Of a stretch of DNA of 64,000 bases, positions 33,870 through 45,900 are shown piece by piece. The notes under the pieces were generated by a model. It did not search any database, was not told where the DNA came from, and was given only the letters and a program-made list of their open reading frames with translations. The position numbers and the translations under genes are program-made. Numbering within the stretch: the first letter of the stretch is position 1; each line of letters begins with the position of its first letter. The DNA comes from Platanthera guangdongensis (lineage: Eukaryota > Streptophyta > Magnoliopsida > Asparagales > Orchidaceae): NCBI GenBank assembly GCA_039583875.1, contig CM077162.1, positions 115,164,589-115,228,588 of the forward strand, read 5' to 3'.

Positions 33870-35067
33870 CTATCACCACATCAGGTTGGCAGATTGCTTC
33901 CTGCTGCCCAAGGTTATAAGCTCTTAGCTGCACGGGTTGGAAACGAGAAGCGCTAGACTCCGCCATTATTCCATTCTCAACTGTGTTGGGGCCGGACCGC
34001 ACAGAGTGCTCTTATCTTGGCTCATGCTCAGCGCCACCCTCCGTTCAGAAATGAGATATGTGGCCCAGTTTGCCACACTTGTAGCACCATCGTGGTACGT
34101 TAAAGCTAGACCCCCCCCCCCCCCCCCGATTTCATACTATCCTTCTCCCAATTCTTGTAGGGATGTGACTTCTTCTTCCACTTAATCCCTTCAGTCCTTC
34201 CTTGATATTGAGAAGGCTACCCATCTCCCTGCTTGGCCGCAAAACCCTTTCGACATTGGGTTCGCTCCAAATCGAACTCCAACGTTCTCGCAGCCTTAAC
34301 CAGCTCATTGAAACAAGTATTCTTTATAGATATGAGTTGTTTCCTCAGATTCACCATCATCCTATGGTCGTAGAGGATGTCGCTCTCCACATCGACAGCC
34401 ATGGTCGTTCCAACATAACGATCAAACCAATTAAACTCCTGAACATACTCGTCCACCGTCTTGTCCCGCTGCACCATGTGTAGATATTGCCTCCGAAGGG
34501 CTAAACTCTTTGACGCAGTAATGTACTTTTTCAAGAAAGCATTCCCGAACTCCTCTATGGTGGGGTGTGTCTAGGAAACTGGCGACCACTATGGCTCACC
34601 CACCACAGCTTAGCATCATCTTCCAACATAAAACTTGCAAACTCAGCTTGCTTATTTACGAGCATCTTGGACGCCCTCAGCAGTTCTTGAATCCTTGCCC
34701 ACCAATCCTCCAGATCGGTCGGCATGTCGACGCCCTTGAACGTTGGAGGATGGAAGCTTAGAAAATATTTCATTTGTAGGTCTCCATGTCTGACAACCAA
34801 ACTTTCTCCTAACGGCTCTGCTTGTCTGGCTACTCCACCTGGCAGGACTATTGCCGCTTCGGGGGTAGCAGGAGTTGCTACCTACGCAACAGTTGTCACA
34901 ACCTATGCTACTGCGACAGCTTGGGCTGCCCCCATTACCTCTTCAAGCATGCGATAGAAATTGGTTGGGGTTACCCCCATGCCCAACGGACCTGGAGTAA
35001 TAGCACTGCTTGCCGAAGGCTCTACTCGTGGCCTCGACATCCCCGCCTCGTTGCTGGGACCCTTCAT
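33870..35067 (-). pseudogene. E5 gag (broken)
   Basis: ATG at 35067 (MKGPSNEAGMSRP) opens the frame. Two TAG stops follow at about 34905 and 34884, both explainable as CAG to TAG. Core MKYFLSFHPPTFKG and LEDWWARIQELLRA (about 34785-34690), then LEDDAKLWWVSHSG. A frameshift precedes QRDKTVDEYVQEF. The zinc knuckle CYKCGKLGH has lost its last Cys. A run of 17 C at 34111-34127 lies near it and may be unstable. Confidence 0.82.
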
Positions 35068-35216
35068 AAAAGAAAAGTAGAATAAGAATCAACTTATAGT
35101 CGCATAACTAGACACAAGGACACTCATATTCCTGCAATACTCCTAGGTGGATAACTTCATTACGCTATCTGATTACGACATTCAACCACAAATCTTTCAC
35201 TTGGACACTAACCTCC

Positions 35217-35227
35217 CTCTGATACTA
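35217..35227 (-). other. E5 primer binding site (degenerate)
   Basis: On minus TAGTATCAGAG, close to the initiator tRNA-Met complement TGGTATCAGAG, four bases from the LTR. Confidence 0.7.
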
Positions 35228-35230
35228 AAT

Positions 35231-37427
35231 TGTAATATGTCCCCTATAAAAACCATATAATATGGGTCCGGCCGGGGCCCACACAACATACAGACGGCAC
35301 AGCTTACGCATTAAAAGATGATATAAGTCTACCTAACTCAAAACTCAGAATAAAACAGCGGAAACAAACAAATAGAACTAGAAGTTATCCACCATAAGCC
35401 AAGAGTATCAAAATGGCCTTAAGGCCTTACACACATAGGTCCAAAACTGCAACAATACTAAACAGTAGTAACGTTCACATGCACTCCTAGGCTACCTCAG
35501 CATGCAAGCCGGATTATATCTCAAATAACACATCATTCAATCAAAATATATGAAAATAAAAGGAAAATTGCTTCATGAAGCTTAGGCTTTTTTGGCCGGC
35601 GAGCTTGCTCCTTCTTGCGATCCTTGCCCTATAAAATTTGGTTGTAACGTGGGCCAGCAAATGTCAACCTCAATAGTGTAACCAACACCTCCTCTAGGCC
35701 ATCCCTAACGGATCCCGGGGTACTCCAACACCCTGTAGGTTAGCACTTCGTATGCAATAAATAATAACTTGTATAACTATAAAACAGGTTTGGATTTCCC
35801 AAGCATCAAACATGTTTCTATGTTGATCAAGTAATAAAGGGGACTACAATGCAGCATGAATGAAATCCTGAGTTTCACCCAAGGAACCCTAAAGTGTATT
35901 CTTCTAACACATCATCATCAAATCTGGTACTTTCGATTTCCCCATAGACATTCAAGCCACAAATACAAGGGTACTCTAATTTCCCCCAACGGCACACAAG
36001 CCGCCACATGAAACTCTTGCCTCGGCCCTACCTGCTCACGGGTCTCAAACCCAGGGCTTGCCAGCAAACTCTGACTTCTCACGTAAGGGTTCCGCCATAC
36101 AAAGAAACTGATGCTAAGAAACCTCGCTAGACCCCACACGTTTGCGACAACCCAGGTCCGGATCCAAAATCGGGACCAAGCCCACCGAAAGAGACCCAGC
36201 GGGACCTAGCTGGTATCATCTGGGATTGTCATAAGCTTGACATTCTCGTCAGTTCCACAGAAGGGGACTTGTCCCGCCGGAACACTCTCCACATGTGACC
36301 CTGCAATGTCACAGGTTAGCCAGCCGACCACAGAGACAAACCACGGCTTGTCACATCACAATCCCATGACTTTCCCACCCTATTCCTATATCGCACCATC
36401 CTCGTGCCCCCGCGCATAATCTAATTTCCACCCGGTCCGGTTCCGGCCACACGTACTCACACGAAAAAGGGGAAAAACATCATCGCATACGACATCTTGT
36501 CGCTAACAGATTTCTACAAAATCCTTAAGGATCGCAATGCAACATCACCGAGTCGGACTATTGGTCGTGACTATGGTTTCACCCAGAATGCCTAAACAAC
36601 TAATGAAGTGGATCTCTAATGCAATATCATGTCAAAGATAGACACAATCGACCCGGTGGCTACTCTTGAACCATGGCATCACGAATCCATCTCACTTGAG
36701 AGATCCGGTGCCTAGAATGCTTGAAATAAAACAAGAAAAGTGTAGATGCCAAGCACGCATCCTAAAACTTAGAGGATAAGTGTCGTTACCCTTCGACCCC
36801 TCTTCCTAGCCATAAAATATTGCCTTGCACTGATGGAACGAGCTCCTCCATGGCCTCTCCACAGATCTGGACTCGGAACGACGATCAGAGCTCTGAAGCT
36901 TCGATAAAGTACGAATAAAGCTTTGTTCTTCCTCTGAACTCTCTCTCTCTCAAACCCTAAGTCAACTACAAAATGAGCACATGTAAGGGAGATAACCGCT
37001 CAACCATACTAAAAACTTTGGGGCAGAAGATCATTGGGTCTAGGATCAAGCTTGAAGTAAAACAAATCGGTTAAGATTTCAATCTACGAACCGCATTTCA
37101 GCAATTTAGTCGAACGGGCCAGGATTCATCGATCGGTCTGCACTCGACAAACAGCCGAGAGCTCGACGAACAATCGAGTGCCCGACAACTGGCCAAGCTT
37201 GAAGAACAAGACCAGAGTTTGATGAAATGGCATGAGCCCGACGAAACGTCGTGAGCTCGACAAAATGCGCGAGCTCAATGAAAAGTCATGCGCTCGACGA
37301 AAAGTTGTTTGCTCGACGAAATGTCATGTGCTCGATGATATGGGCCAAGCTCGACGAAATGTTGTGTGCGGCCTTCTTTCACGATCTCAACCCGACAGCT
37401 AGTTCTGGAAAAAAACGGGGTGTTATA
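35231..37427 (-). repeat. E5 5' LTR (right)
   Basis: 2197 bp, from TGTAATATGTCCCC to GGTGTTATA. The CTCGACGAAA-type tandem words recur at about 37130-37370. Confidence 0.88.
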
Positions 37428-38312
37428 GATAGACAAGACATTATTTCTTAGGGAAGTAAAAGACAAGATTTTGCTAGTGCAAATTTATGTCGACGATATT
37501 ATTTATGGCTTTACGTAAGACAACCTCTGCAAAAAGTTTTCTAAACTTATGCAAGGGAAGTTTGAAATGTGTAGTATGGGAGAGCTGAAGTATTTCTAAG
37601 GACTTCAGATGAAACAATCTGAAGATAGAATTTTCATCTCTTAGAGAAAGTTCACCAAGGAGTTACTTAAGAAATTCAGAATGGAAAACGCAACCTCGAT
37701 GAGCACTCCAATGTGTTCAACTATGTCTCTAGACAAGGATGATAAAGGGAAACCTTTTGATGAAAATAAGTCTAGAAGCATAATTGGATCCTTGCTCTAT
37801 CTTACTGCCAGTAGACCAGACATAATGTTCTCGTCATGTGTGTACGCAATATTTCATGTGAACTCAAAGTAATATCATTATGTCGCTGCAAAGCTAATTC
37901 TAAGATACCTTAATGGTACATCAAATTTTGTCTTATGGAATCCAAGATATAATGATGGCGAGCTAATTATTTTTTCAGATGCTGATTTTGCAGGTAGCAG
38001 GGATGACAATAAAAGCACTTCCGGAACATGGCAATTCCTCAGAAGAATGCTTATTTTATGGAGCAGCAAGAAGCAAAATTGTGTAACAACCTCCACTGCC
38101 GAGTCAGAGTACATCTCTGCTGGAAGCTGTTGCGCACAACTTCTTTGTATTAGGAATCAGCTCGAGGATTATAACCTAAAGTTTAAGGAGATTCCAATGT
38201 TTTACGACTCCTCCAGTGCGATAGCAATTGCGAACAATCCAGTCTCTTATAGCCGAACAAAGCACATTGAAGTAAGATATCACTTCATCCAGAATCATGT
38301 GGATAATGTTGC
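37428..38312 (+). pseudogene. E4 reverse transcriptase C-terminus and RNase H
   Basis: Resumes at the second GATAG. IYVDDIIYGF (about 37482-37515) keeps the RT catalytic YVDD. MGELKYF, GSLLYLTASRPDIMFS (about 37785-37835), then RNase H FSDADFAGSRDDNKSTSGTW (about 37972-38030) and TAESEYISAG, SRTKHIEVRYHFIQNHV. Several stops (for example after MGELKYF). The sequence leaves copia homology after HFIQNHV. Confidence 0.87.
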
Positions 38313-38715
38313 AGTATGTAGGCCGGGAGGTCTGTTGCTGTTCGGAGGCCCGACGGTCTGGAGGTTTATCCCAGCAGCTTGTCTGCCGGGTTATTATTGT
38401 TTGGTATCCCAACGGTCTGGCAGTTTTTCTCTAGCGACTTGGAGACTAGCGGTCTAGCGGTATCCTATGGCGGTTTGTTCTCTATGGCAGCTTGTTCTCT
38501 CATGGTGGTTGTCGAGCGATTAGCCGGCTTGTTTAACCGCGTGACTTGTTCAGTTAGTTTATTTGTAAAGCCGCATATACTTGTAATTATTTAGTCCCTC
38601 ATTGCTTATTTGTAATCTCTCTAATTTCCTCTATTCTATAAAAGGGAGGCTATACCTTTGTAATACACACCTTTTTTGTATAATAAATTTTTTGTTATTC
38701 CAATTTCCAGTTTTT
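38313..38715 (+). other. Unassigned LTR-like segment
   Basis: T/G-rich, no coding, with TATAAAAG at 38637-38644 and AATAAA near 38683. It resembles the promoter end of a copia LTR and may belong to E4 or E6. No duplicate copy or target duplication found. Confidence 0.35.
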
Positions 38716-40100
38716 ACTTATCTATTACTCGCAAGCAATTCATCTTTGCCGATGTCATCTTCTTTGAAAATGCATCCTACTTCTCTCACGACTCCTCGTC
38801 TCCTCCTGATGTTCCTACTTCTCATACCAACCCATCCGTCCCCTATACACCTGCTGACGTTCTGCCACCTCCACCATCTCCACCTCCTCATCCCCATGTC
38901 CACCTCCCAGGATATCTCCCTCCTCTCTGCGGCCATCTATCTCTAGTCACTGGCCAGCTCTTTCCGCCACGAATGCCTCGGTAACTCTGGCACATGCCGA
39001 CCTGAATCTTCCGATTGCTCTTCGCAAATGGGTGCGGTCTTGTACCCAACACCCTCTAGGTGCTCTTGTTTCCTATGATCGTCTAACTCCTCATAGTGCA
39101 ATTTCCTTGGCTATCTCCGCCACTGCCACTCCCTGTATATACCAGGAAGCCCTTATTGTTCCTCATTGGAAGACTCCCATGGATGAGGAAATTGCTACCC
39201 TCACTGAAAGGGGTACATGGAAAATTATTCCTCCCCCTTTGGGAACTAATGTGGTTAGCTATCGCTGTGTCTTTGTTGTGAAATTCGGTCCGGACGGCAG
39301 TGTAGATCGATACAAGTCCTTCTTGGTCGCTAAAGGCTTTACTCAGACTTATGGTGTTGTTTACTTTGACACCTCTCTCATTGCTCGTCTCACCACCATT
39401 CGGGTTCTTCTCTCTGTGACTGTCAATAGGGATTGGCCCATTTCTCAGCTGGATGTGAAGAATGCCTTTCTCTATGGTGATCTTCAGGAAGACGTTAACA
39501 TGGAGCAACCTCTTAGGTAAGTTGCTCAGGGGGAGACACGAGTATGCCGACTGAAGACTGCCATCTACAGCCTAAAGCAAAGCCCTTGGGCATGGTTTGA
39601 CAAGTTCAGTGGTATTGTTGCGGCTATTATTTTGTAAGAAGTTCGGCTGATCACTCCGTATTCATCTCCAAAACCTCCGCTGGTATGGTAGTTTGTGCTA
39701 TATATGTGGATGATATTCTTCTAACTACCGATGACCACTTTGGGGTAGCCTTGACTAAGAAACGCCTCTGTCAACACCTGGCCATGAAGGATATTGCTAC
39801 CCCAAGTACTTTCTGGGGATTGAAATCTCTCGGAAGCCCAACTCTTTTGTTCTCTCCCAACGGAAGTATGCTCTTGATTTACTAAAAGAGGTAGGGTTGA
39901 GTGGTGCTAAACCTGGTCGATGTCCCATGGCTACTGGTGTAACGACCCTAGCCAATCCAACGTGACAGCATCACGGCTCCACTCTAGGCGACGCTACCGG
40001 GCTGCAGCCCAAGCACCCCAACCCCTCTCCCTCCACAGGCGGGTTGTTGGTGGCCACAGCCTCCCTTTGATGAGTGAAATTCTCCCGTTAAGCGGACAGC

Positions 40101-40160
40101 ACGTGGACTTCCCAGGAGGTCACCCATCCCAGTACTACTCCAGCCCGAGCACGCTTAACT
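40101..40160 (-). other. 5S rRNA-like segment, left arm
   Basis: On minus AGTTAAGCGTGC, then GTAGTACTGGGATGGGTGAC and CTCCTGGGAAGTCC: the A box, intermediate element and C box of plant 5S genes. Only the internal-promoter half of a 5S gene is present, so it is not a functional 5S rRNA gene. Confidence 0.8.
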
Positions 40161-40204
40161 ATAGAGTTCCTTCACTTCTCATCACTAGTTGAGCTGGACT
40201 CCAT

Positions 40205-40264
40205 AGTTAAGCCTGCTCGGTCTGGAGTAGTACTGGGATGGGTGACCTCCTGGGAAGTCCCCGT
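40205..40264 (+). other. 5S rRNA-like segment, right arm
   Basis: AGTTAAGCCTGCTCGG, GTAGTACTGGGATGGG, TGACCTCCTGGGAAGTCC. Same boxes as the left arm, opposite strand; transcription from it would run out of the centre toward the right end. Confidence 0.8.
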
Positions 40265-40463
40265 ACGGCCCATCTTGACTGTCGAGTTCGCTAATCAAAG
40301 GGAAGCTGTGGCCACCAACAACCTGCCTGTGGAGGGAGAGGGGTTGGGGTGCTTGGGCTACAGCCCATTAGCGTCGCCTAGAGCGGAGCCGTGACGCTGT
40401 CACATTGGATCGGCTAGGGTCGTTACAACTGGTGAAGACAAAACATGGACCGATGACTCACCT

Positions 40464-42923
40464 TGTAACACCTCCCCTGTAATGACCGTATAATATGGGT
40501 TCGGTCGGGGCCCCACAACATACAGACGCCACAACTTCAGTATTATAAGATGATATAACTACCCAAACTCAACACTCATAACACAACACAGCGGAAGCAA
40601 CAAGCAAGACTAGAAGTAATCCACGCCTACAGGAGTAACGAAATGGCCTTATGGCCTTACAACATGAGTGAGTCCAAACTCAAATAATACATCAGTCATA
40701 AAAGTGCATAAGCACACCTAGTCTACCTCGGCATGCAAGCCGGTCAACATTGGCATCAAAACATACAATGTCATAAAAAGTAGAGCTACAGCAAAAAGGT
40801 ATCACTCCATGAGGCTTCGGCCTTTCTGGCCGGGGAGCTAGCTCCTCCTTGCGATCCTGGCCCTATAAAAATTATTAGTAACATGGATCAGCAAAGGCTG
40901 ACCTCAAACTATTTAACCAACACATCTCCTCCCGGCCGCCCCTAACGGACCCCGGGGTACTCCTCCAACCTGCAAGTTAGCACTTCATATGCAATATTCA
41001 TAAGCAAGAAAAGAAACTAAAGAAATAGGCTTGTATGTCTCAAACATCATACATGTTCTCTACTGTTGAGCATATATTAATAGGGCCTACTATGCAACAT
41101 GAATGCAACACCCGGGATTCACCCAAGCCACCCTATAGTGTATGCATCTAGCACAACATCACATCATTTGGGTACTCATCATTTCTCCATTGGCATAAAG
41201 CCGAAAACAAAGGGGAACCACAATCCCCCAACGGCATAAAGGCTGCCACACGGAACTCTTGCCAAGACCCCACCCGCTCATGGTCATAGACTCGAGCTTG
41301 CCGGCAAACTCTGACTTCTCATGTCAGGATTCCGTCCAACACACTGACTGATTCTAAGAACCCTTCCTGGACCCCACCCGCTCATGGCCTCATTGCCAGG
41401 GCTTGCCCCATGCTTGACGTTCTCGTCAGTCTCACAAAAAGGGGACTAGTCTCGCCGGGACACTTTCCACACATGACTTGCACTTCACGGGATAGCCAGC
41501 CGACCACGGAGATACAACCACGCCTTGGCACATCACAATCCAAGACAGTTCCACCATAATCCCTCATTCGTACTGCAGTGTTCCCGTGCACCAAGGAAAC
41601 CATCTACCACCAATGAGGAGCTAACCTTGTCCACCAAGGAAACCATCTACCGCCAATGAGGAGCTAACCTTTTCTGGTACCGGCCACACGTACTCATGCA
41701 AGATAACAGGAAGAACACCACAAACATCACACATCACAAATGGCCTCTTACCGCAACGGATCTCTACGAATCCTTAAACCTCGTATGCAACATCACTGAG
41801 TCGGACTAACGGACGCGATTATGGCTTCACCCACCATGCCTAATCCACTAACGAAGCGGATCTCTAATGCAAAACATTCCGGGGACGGACTCAATCGACC
41901 CGGAGGTTCCTCTTAAACCTTGGCGACCCAAACCCCTCTTATTTGAGAGTTTGGAGCCCAAAAACTAGAAAATAAAAGATGCTAAACATGCATCCTAAAA
42001 CTAAGAGGAGAAGTGTCGTTACCTTCGACTCCTCTTCCTAGCCATGGAAAAATAGCCAGATGAAAAGCACTGTAATCTCTTCTTCCTCCTTCACTCTCCC
42101 TTCTCTCTAGAACTCAGACAGAGAACCAGCAGCACAAAAATAAGGGTGTTGAAACCCTATACACATGTATATCCCAATCGGATTAACCACCAGCCATCGA
42201 TTCCCACAAAAGGGAAATGCACGACTATGATCCAAGTCTGACTTGGACAAAAGGGGCTGAACACCGCACAGTTCACCAAACCGGAGCAGGACACATCCTC
42301 GACCAATCAAATTGTGTCGGGACATTTAGTCAAGATCCCGCCAAAAACCCCTATGTCGACACTCCACATCGACAGAGTCAAGCAAGCTACACCCCGCCCT
42401 GCGCTCGATGATTATCGAGCCAAGATCGTCGAACGCTGCCAAATCATCGAACGGAGACTTTGGCAAAATTGCCAAACGCAGATCCCTGGCAAAATCGTCG
42501 AACGCATGGAAATCGTCGAACACAGATCCCTGGCAATATCGTCGAACGCAGGGAAATCATCGAACGCAGATCCCTAGAAAAATCGTCGAACGCAGGGAAA
42601 TCGTCGAACGCAGATTGCTGGGGAAATCGTCGAACGACCCTGACACGGCCTGAGACACGCCCGTGACCCAGGCCGTGTACCCTACTCGACGATCGACGAT
42701 CGACACTCTACGATCGTCAAACCGAGGGGACACGCCCCCTATCATGCCCGTGTTCCAGGGCGTGACCTCCCAAACATTTCGTCAACTGAAATTCGACGAC
42801 CACGCGCCTTACTACGCCACCCGAGCGGGACACGCCCGTGTCGTAGGCCGTGTGACCCCCAACTAAGACCAAAACTTGGCCAAGAACGCTGATCGTCCCT
42901 CTTTCAAATTTTGGGGCGTTACA
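40464..42923 (-). repeat. E7 3' LTR (left)
   Basis: TGTAACACCTCCCC to GGGGCGTTACA. Internal tandem words ATCGTCGAACGCAGGGA occur at about 42420-42640, followed by CACGGCCTGAGACACGCCCG-type words to about 42860. A short duplicated block (ACCAAGGAAACCATCTACC) sits at about 41590-41670. Confidence 0.9.
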
Positions 42924-42940
42924 ACTCTCTCCCCCTTAAA
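42924..42940 (-). other. E7 polypurine tract
   Basis: On minus AAGGGGGAGAGAGT directly before TGTAACGCCCC. Confidence 0.78.
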
Positions 42941-42982
42941 ATAATTTCGTCCCGAAATTACAAAGCAAAAAGGTAACAAAAC

Positions 42983-45900
42983 TTAAATGGTACCTGAATT
43001 GAAGAGCTCTGGATACTCTTCCAGCATGGTTTGTTCTCGCTCCCAAGAGAGCTCCTCACGACCGCAGTTGTCCCATCGGACTTTCACTAGTTTGACCTCT
43101 TTATTCCGCAACTGCCGAATCTCCGAATCCTCTATAGAAATTGGATGGACTCACGTCCTCAAGTCTTCCTCTATCAGCACCGATGTCGGCTCGATCACCA
43201 CACTAGCCTCCACCAAGACTTTCCTCAAGACGGAGACATGGAAGACGTCATGCAATCCACTCAGCTCCGCGGACAATGCCAACCGAAAGGCTGCTTCTCC
43301 CACCCATTCAACAACTTCAAAAGGTCCCAAAAACATTGGACTCAACTTGTTGAGTCGGCGAATCCGTGAGATGCCTTTGAACGGCTTGATCTTCAAATAG
43401 ACCCAATCACCTACCGCAAACTCCAACTTCCTGTGACGAGCATTAAAGTTTTTTGTTTGCCGGTCTTGCGCCACCTTCATACGCTCTTGAATGGTCCGTA
43501 CCAACTCACAAGCGTAAACTACCACCTCCTTTCCCAAATTTTTGGTGTCTCCCGCCTCTGTCCAAGACATCGGTGTTCGACACCGTCTCCCATACAAAGC
43601 TTCGTATGGCGACATTTTTATACTTGCTTGATAACTGTTATTGTACGCGAATTCCACCATGAAGAGGTGATCCTCCCACTTCTTGCCAAAGTCAAGAATG
43701 CACATTCTCAGCATATCCTCCATAGTACGGTTCGTTCTTTCGGTTTGCCCGTCAGTTTGAGGATGGAACGTCGTACTGAACTTTAGCTTCGTGCCCAAAC
43801 TCTTCTGAACCAATCTCCAGTCCTTGGACGTAAACCGTCCATCTCGATTGCTGACTATGCTCTTAGGAATCCCATGTAGTCGCACAATGCTGTGAACATA
43901 CAACTCCACAAGCTTCTCCACGCTGTCCTCCATCCGATTTGGGATGAAGTGGGCCACCTTGGTTAAGTGATCAACGATCACCCAAATATCATCATTACCC
44001 TGCTGCGATCTAGGCAAACCATGTACAAAATCCATGGAGATGTCATCAAATTTCCACTCAGGGATTGGAAGGGGCTTCAGGAACCCGCCCGGCTTCTGAC
44101 AATCGGCATTCACCAAGGCACAAGTTTGGCAACGATTCACATACAAAACTACGTCCCGCTTAAGCCCCGACAAACAAAAGGATTTCTTCATATCCAAGTA
44201 CATCTTTGTACTGCCCGGGTGAAAGGAGTACTTTGTGAAGTGAGCCTCAAACATCAACTCCTCATGGAGCTTGCCGAACTGCGGTACACAAACCCTTCCG
44301 TCCTTCCTCAGAATCCCATCAATCATCTCCCAGGCGCTGCTCTCGCCCTTTTTAGCCTCCACCACATATGGTTGAAACTCCACATCCAAACGGGTCGCTT
44401 CCCGAATATGATCGGACAAGTCATTCTGCATTTCAATCCACTTCAACCGAGCCACGCTGGACTCGCCTCTCGCCATACATTCCAAACCAAGGGACTCCCA
44501 TTCCCGTACCAACCGCTCATCATGAGCTTCGATCCAATTCCCTTGCCCCGAGTACTTTATACTCAAGGCATCCGCCATCACATTGGCTTTACCTGGCGTA
44601 TACTGAATCGCCACCTCATAGTCTCCAAGGAACTCAACCCACCTGCGTTGCTGCATGTTCAAGTTCTTTTGATCCAAGAGATACTTCAGGCTCTTATGAT
44701 CCGTGAAGATCTCCACCTTTGCACCATAAACATAGTGTCGCCATATTTTCAACGCAAACCTTACCGCCGCCAACTCCAAGTCATGGACGGGGTAATTCCT
44801 CTCATAAAGCTTCAGGTGCCTAGACCCAAAAGCTATCACCTTGCCATGTTGCACCAAAACACAACCCAAACCGCATCCCGATGCGTCACTGAATATCTGA
44901 AATCCCTCGGTCCCTTGCAGTAGACTTAGGATTGGAGCCATCATCAGTCTCTCCTTCAGTGCCTCAAATGCTTGAATGCACTCTTGAGTCCACACAAACT
45001 TATGATCTTTACGAGTGAGTGAGGTGAGGGGTAGAGCTATCCACCAAAAATTCTCCACGAATCTCCTATAGTACCCGGCTAGTCCAAGAAAACTTCGGAC
45101 TTCCGCCACGGTCCTCAAAATCGGCCAATCTCTGATGGCTTACACTTTTGTTGGATCCACTGCCACCCAATCCCCACTAATCTTATGACCCAAAAATGCC
45201 ACCTTCGCTAACCAGAACTCGCACTTTGAGAACATTGCATACAGCTGATTCTCTCACAACACCTGCAAGACCACTCTCAAGTGGGTCTCATGCTCCACTT
45301 CCGATTTGGAATACACCAAGATGTCGTCAATGAAGACAACCACAAAAGAATCCAAGTATTCCCGAAATACTCGATTCATAAGATCCATGAACACAGATGG
45401 CGCGTTCGTCAGCCCGAACGGCATCACCGTAAACTCAAAGTGTCCATACCTCGTACCAAATGCAGTCTTGGGTATATCCTCATCCCGAATTCGCAACTAA
45501 TAATAGCCTAACTTCAAGTCCAAATTTGAATACACCACCGACCCCATGAACGTGTCGAACAAGTCATCTATCCGAGGAATCGGATACTTATTCTTGACGG
45601 TCAGTTTATTCAGCTCTCGGTAGTCTATGGACAGCCGCATACTACCGTCTTTCTTCTTTACAAACAACACCGGCACACTCCACGGCGAAGAACTGGGTCT
45701 GATATACCCTTGCTCCAACAGTTCCTGTAACTGTACTTTGAGTTTAGCCAACTCCTTTGGTGCCATCCTAAACGGAGGACGTGACACCAGCCTAGCCTCC
45801 GACACTAACGCGATCGAGAAGTCGATCTCCCGCCGAGGAGGCGCTCCAGGAAGTTCATCCGGAAACACATGTTTGAACTCTGTCACTACAGGAACTTCCT

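Larger units (their letters stand above)
26587..37427 (-). mobile_element. E5: Tekay-type chromovirus inserted in the E4 RT
   Basis: LTRs 26587-30233 (with a nested solo LTR) and 35231-37427. They start TGTAA(C/T)A and end GTTACA or GTTATA. Target duplication GATAG at 26582-26586 and 37428-37432 is perfect. Gag and pol are on minus with frameshifts, stops and a lost RT aspartate, so it is inactive and older than E7. The left LTR lacks about 55 bp present in the right one at about 35580-35630. Confidence 0.92.
23397..38312 (+). mobile_element. E4: decayed Ty1/copia (Sire-like), interrupted by E5
   Basis: Copia order: gag remnant, protease, integrase, RT (broken at 26586, resuming at 37428), RNase H. 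Motifs such as YVDDIIYG, GSLLYLTASRPDIMFS and AESEYISAGSCCAQ are of the Sire-like kind. The N-terminus of gag and everything after the RNase H motif at about 38312 are missing. Removing E5 with one GATAG copy leaves the RT frame continuous across the junction, which confirms both the insertion and the copia frame. Confidence 0.85.
39938..40427. mobile_element. 490-bp near-palindromic element with two 5S rRNA-like segments (Cassandra-like)
   Basis: Ends TGTAACGACCC and GGGTCGTTACA are inverted repeats. A perfect 5-bp duplication ACTGG flanks it (39933-39937, 40428-40432). The arms of about 230 bp match over the outer 145 bp and the inner 60 bp, with a diverged stretch of about 27 bp between and about 40 bp unpaired at the centre. 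Most differences I see are transitions, many at CpG. The inner arms are 5S-rRNA-like and face each other. TG…CA ends, the duplication and 5S sequence point to a Cassandra-type TRIM solo LTR, but the inverted dimer form is unusual. It sits in E6, so it is younger than E6. Confidence 0.85.
38716..40463 (+). pseudogene. E6: second Ty1/copia remnant (integrase tail and RT)
   Basis: Starts inside the integrase C-terminus (FADVIFFENASYFSHDSS, about 38745). RT blocks at 39032-39520: MDEEIATLTERGTWKI, PDGSVDRYKSFLVAKGFTQ, ISQLDVKNAFLYGDLQEDV; then VCRLKTAIYSLKQSPWAWFDKF (about 39545) and IYVDDILLTTDD (about 39697). Stops and frameshifts follow 39519. It differs from E4 in sequence and is a different copia family; the lineage is not assigned. 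The 5S palindrome interrupts it at 39938 and E7 cuts it at 40464. Confidence 0.83.

Noticed and set aside
40101..40264. Functional 5S rRNA genes
   Set aside because: Each copy has only about half of a 5S sequence, with substitutions, inside a mobile element.
43967..44923. 318-codon plus-strand ORF across E7 pol
   Set aside because: It is antisense to clearly conserved RNase H and integrase coding and has no recognisable protein motif.
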